A stretch of DNA of 64,000 nucleotides, taken from NCBI RefSeq assembly GCF_000419605.1, contig NZ_ATTI01000001.1, positions 1,956,501 to 2,020,500 on the forward strand, written 5' to 3'. Position numbers and translations under genes: made by a program. Positions within the stretch are counted from its first letter, which is position 1. Each line of letters opens with the position of its first letter. Below the pieces are notes generated by a model, which was not told the origin of the DNA, ran no database searches, and saw nothing but the letters and a program-made list of their open reading frames with translations. Below, piece after piece: positions 63,072 through 64,000 of the stretch. Source of the DNA: Sphingomonas phyllosphaerae 5.2 (GTDB lineage: Bacteria; Pseudomonadota; Alphaproteobacteria; Sphingomonadales; Sphingomonadaceae).

Positions 63072-64000
63072 ATGGCGCTCACCCCGCGTCTGTCGGGGCA
63101 GGTCGCTGCCCGCGCCCATCATTCGCGCGCTGCCGGCGTGCTCCAGAGGATCGCGCCGTTCTTCGCGATCGGCGAGGTCTCCGGCGGGCCGCTGCTGATC
63201 GCCTCGATCGTGGCACTGTCTGTCGTCAACTCGCCGCTGGGGCACGATTACGAACGGCTGTGGGATACAGCACTTCGCTTCAGCTACGGCAACCTCGCGA
63301 TCGCACGTCCGCTTGCGGAATGGGTCAACGATGCGCTGATGCCGTTGTTTTTCCTCATCATCGGCACTGAGGTGAAGCGCGAGTTCAGCAAGGGATCGCT
63401 CGCGACACTGCGCACTGCGATCCTGCCCGTCGCCGGCGCGGTGGGAGGGCTGGTCATCCCGATCGGCATCTATCTAGCCTTTAACTACGGCACGCCGACG
63501 CAGCACGGCTGGGGCGTGGTCGCGGCGATGGACACCGCATTCAGCCTCGCGATCGTCGCAATGTTCACCACCCGCCTCCCCGCCGCGGTGCGCGCGGTGC
63601 TGCTGGCGTTCGCGGCGATCGACGACGTGTTCGGGCTGCTGGTCATCGCGTTCGCCTATACCGCCACGCTGGAATGGATGTATCTCCTCGGCGCCGCCGC
63701 CGCTTATGCCGCGATCCTGCTCCTGTTACGGGCCGGCTGGGTCGCGTCGGTCGCCTACATCCTGTTGGGTGCCGCGGTGTGGGTCTGCATTCTCGGGTCG
63801 GGCATTCACCCGACGATCGCGGGCGTCGCGATCGGGCTGCTGCTTCCCACGACCTCACGGCTGTCGGAGCAACGCTTCGCCGAGCGCGTCCAGCGACCGG
63901 TCGATCGCCTGCGCAAGGCACAGCATGCCGTCGCCAACTCCGACGACGAAGCCACCGTCGTGCGCGAGCGCGAGCAGGCGCAGAGCGAGTTGGGCTACAT
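63072..64000 (+). CDS. nhaA: Na+/H+ antiporter NhaA (3' end outside window)
   Basis: First 309 residues of NhaA; the frame is open at the window end. GEVSGGPLLIASIVALSVVNSP is TM1, NDALMPLFFLIIGTEVKREFSKGSL the conserved TM3 region. VVAAMDTAFSLAIVAMF has the Asp133-equivalent and LAFAAIDDVFGLLVIAFAYT the Asp-Asp pair (163/164 equivalent) needed for ion exchange. GIHPTIAGVAIGLLLPT is also typical. AAAAGGA precedes ATG by 6 bases. Involved in pH and sodium homeostasis at the inner membrane. Confidence 0.95.
   Translation, partial: MALTPRLSGQVAARAHHSRAAGVLQRIAPFFAIGEVSGGPLLIASIVALSVVNSPLGHDYERLWDTALRFSYGNLAIARPLAEWVNDALMPLFFLIIGTEVKREFSKGSLATLRTAILPVAGAVGGLVIPIGIYLAFNYGTPTQHGWGVVAAMDTAFSLAIVAMFTTRLPAAVRAVLLAFAAIDDVFGLLVIAFAYTATLEWMYLLGAAAAYAAILLLLRAGWVASVAYILLGAAVWVCILGSGIHPTIAGVAIGLLLPTTSRLSEQRFAERVQRPVDRLRKAQHAVANSDDEATVVREREQAQSELGY

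Overview
The window is high-GC, densely packed DNA from an alphaproteobacterium, most likely a member of the Sphingomonadaceae (Sphingomonas or a close relative). This rests on several features. There are four large TonB-dependent receptors, including the 'IGKFP...VPGV' type common in sphingomonads and Caulobacter. The pyruvate dehydrogenase E1-beta subunit carries its own lipoyl domain. The DAHP synthase is class II. A UVR-motif protein is coupled to a DUF3253 protein. The sequence contains TTAA-N7-TTAA (CtrA-type) and GTCATTGCGAGCGTAGCGAAG-type repeat elements. The genus is an inference; no rRNA gene is present.

Layout. 1-5.8 kb is a reverse-strand housekeeping operon (D-Ala-D-Ala carboxypeptidase, tmk, holB, metG, tatD) with a lytic transglycosylase behind it. 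A tRNA-Ser follows. 6-12.5 kb, also on the reverse strand, holds a TonB receptor, an unknown secreted protein, the UVR/DUF3253 pair and a siderophore-type receptor. 12.8-18.9 kb (forward) has a small unknown protein, a DUF885 peptidase-like enzyme and a TonB receptor coupled to a Ca-dependent phosphoinositide phospholipase C. 18.9-21.3 kb (reverse) has an Old Yellow Enzyme, an EF-hand protein and a squalene/phytoene-synthase-like protein. 21.5-23.8 kb (forward) is an isolated TadE-TadE-TadG pseudopilin cluster preceded by a CtrA-type site. pdhA-pdhB, an MFS exporter, cysK and a SleB-type cell-wall hydrolase follow, then an FKBP isomerase, rpsU, a nitrilase-like amidase, cysS, an SDR, the DAHP synthase and tRNA-Glu. 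37.0-38.5 kb carries a lipoprotein, an L,D-transpeptidase and a Rap1a/Tai-domain protein.

38.6-50.1 kb looks like one carbohydrate-utilisation locus. A tightly overlapping reverse operon encodes a two-domain DUF1080 (3-keto-glycoside hydrolase-like) protein, three exported-looking Gfo/Idh/MocA oxidoreductases and an ApbE flavin transferase. It faces a FadR-type GntR regulator, followed by a very large TonB receptor and a hexuronate-type MFS importer. GTCnGAC palindromes occur in front of both halves, so the regulator probably controls all of it. I regard this as the most interesting system in the window. Immediately after it lies a roughly 240-bp tandem-repeat array.

51-55 kb is a glycerol locus (glpF-glpK divergent from glpD). 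55-64 kb holds a flavin-type stress protein, a secreted SGNH-like hydrolase, proline catabolism (Lrp-type regulator divergent from putA), a secreted M14 carboxypeptidase and the start of nhaA. No CRISPR array, insertion sequence, prophage or replication origin was seen.
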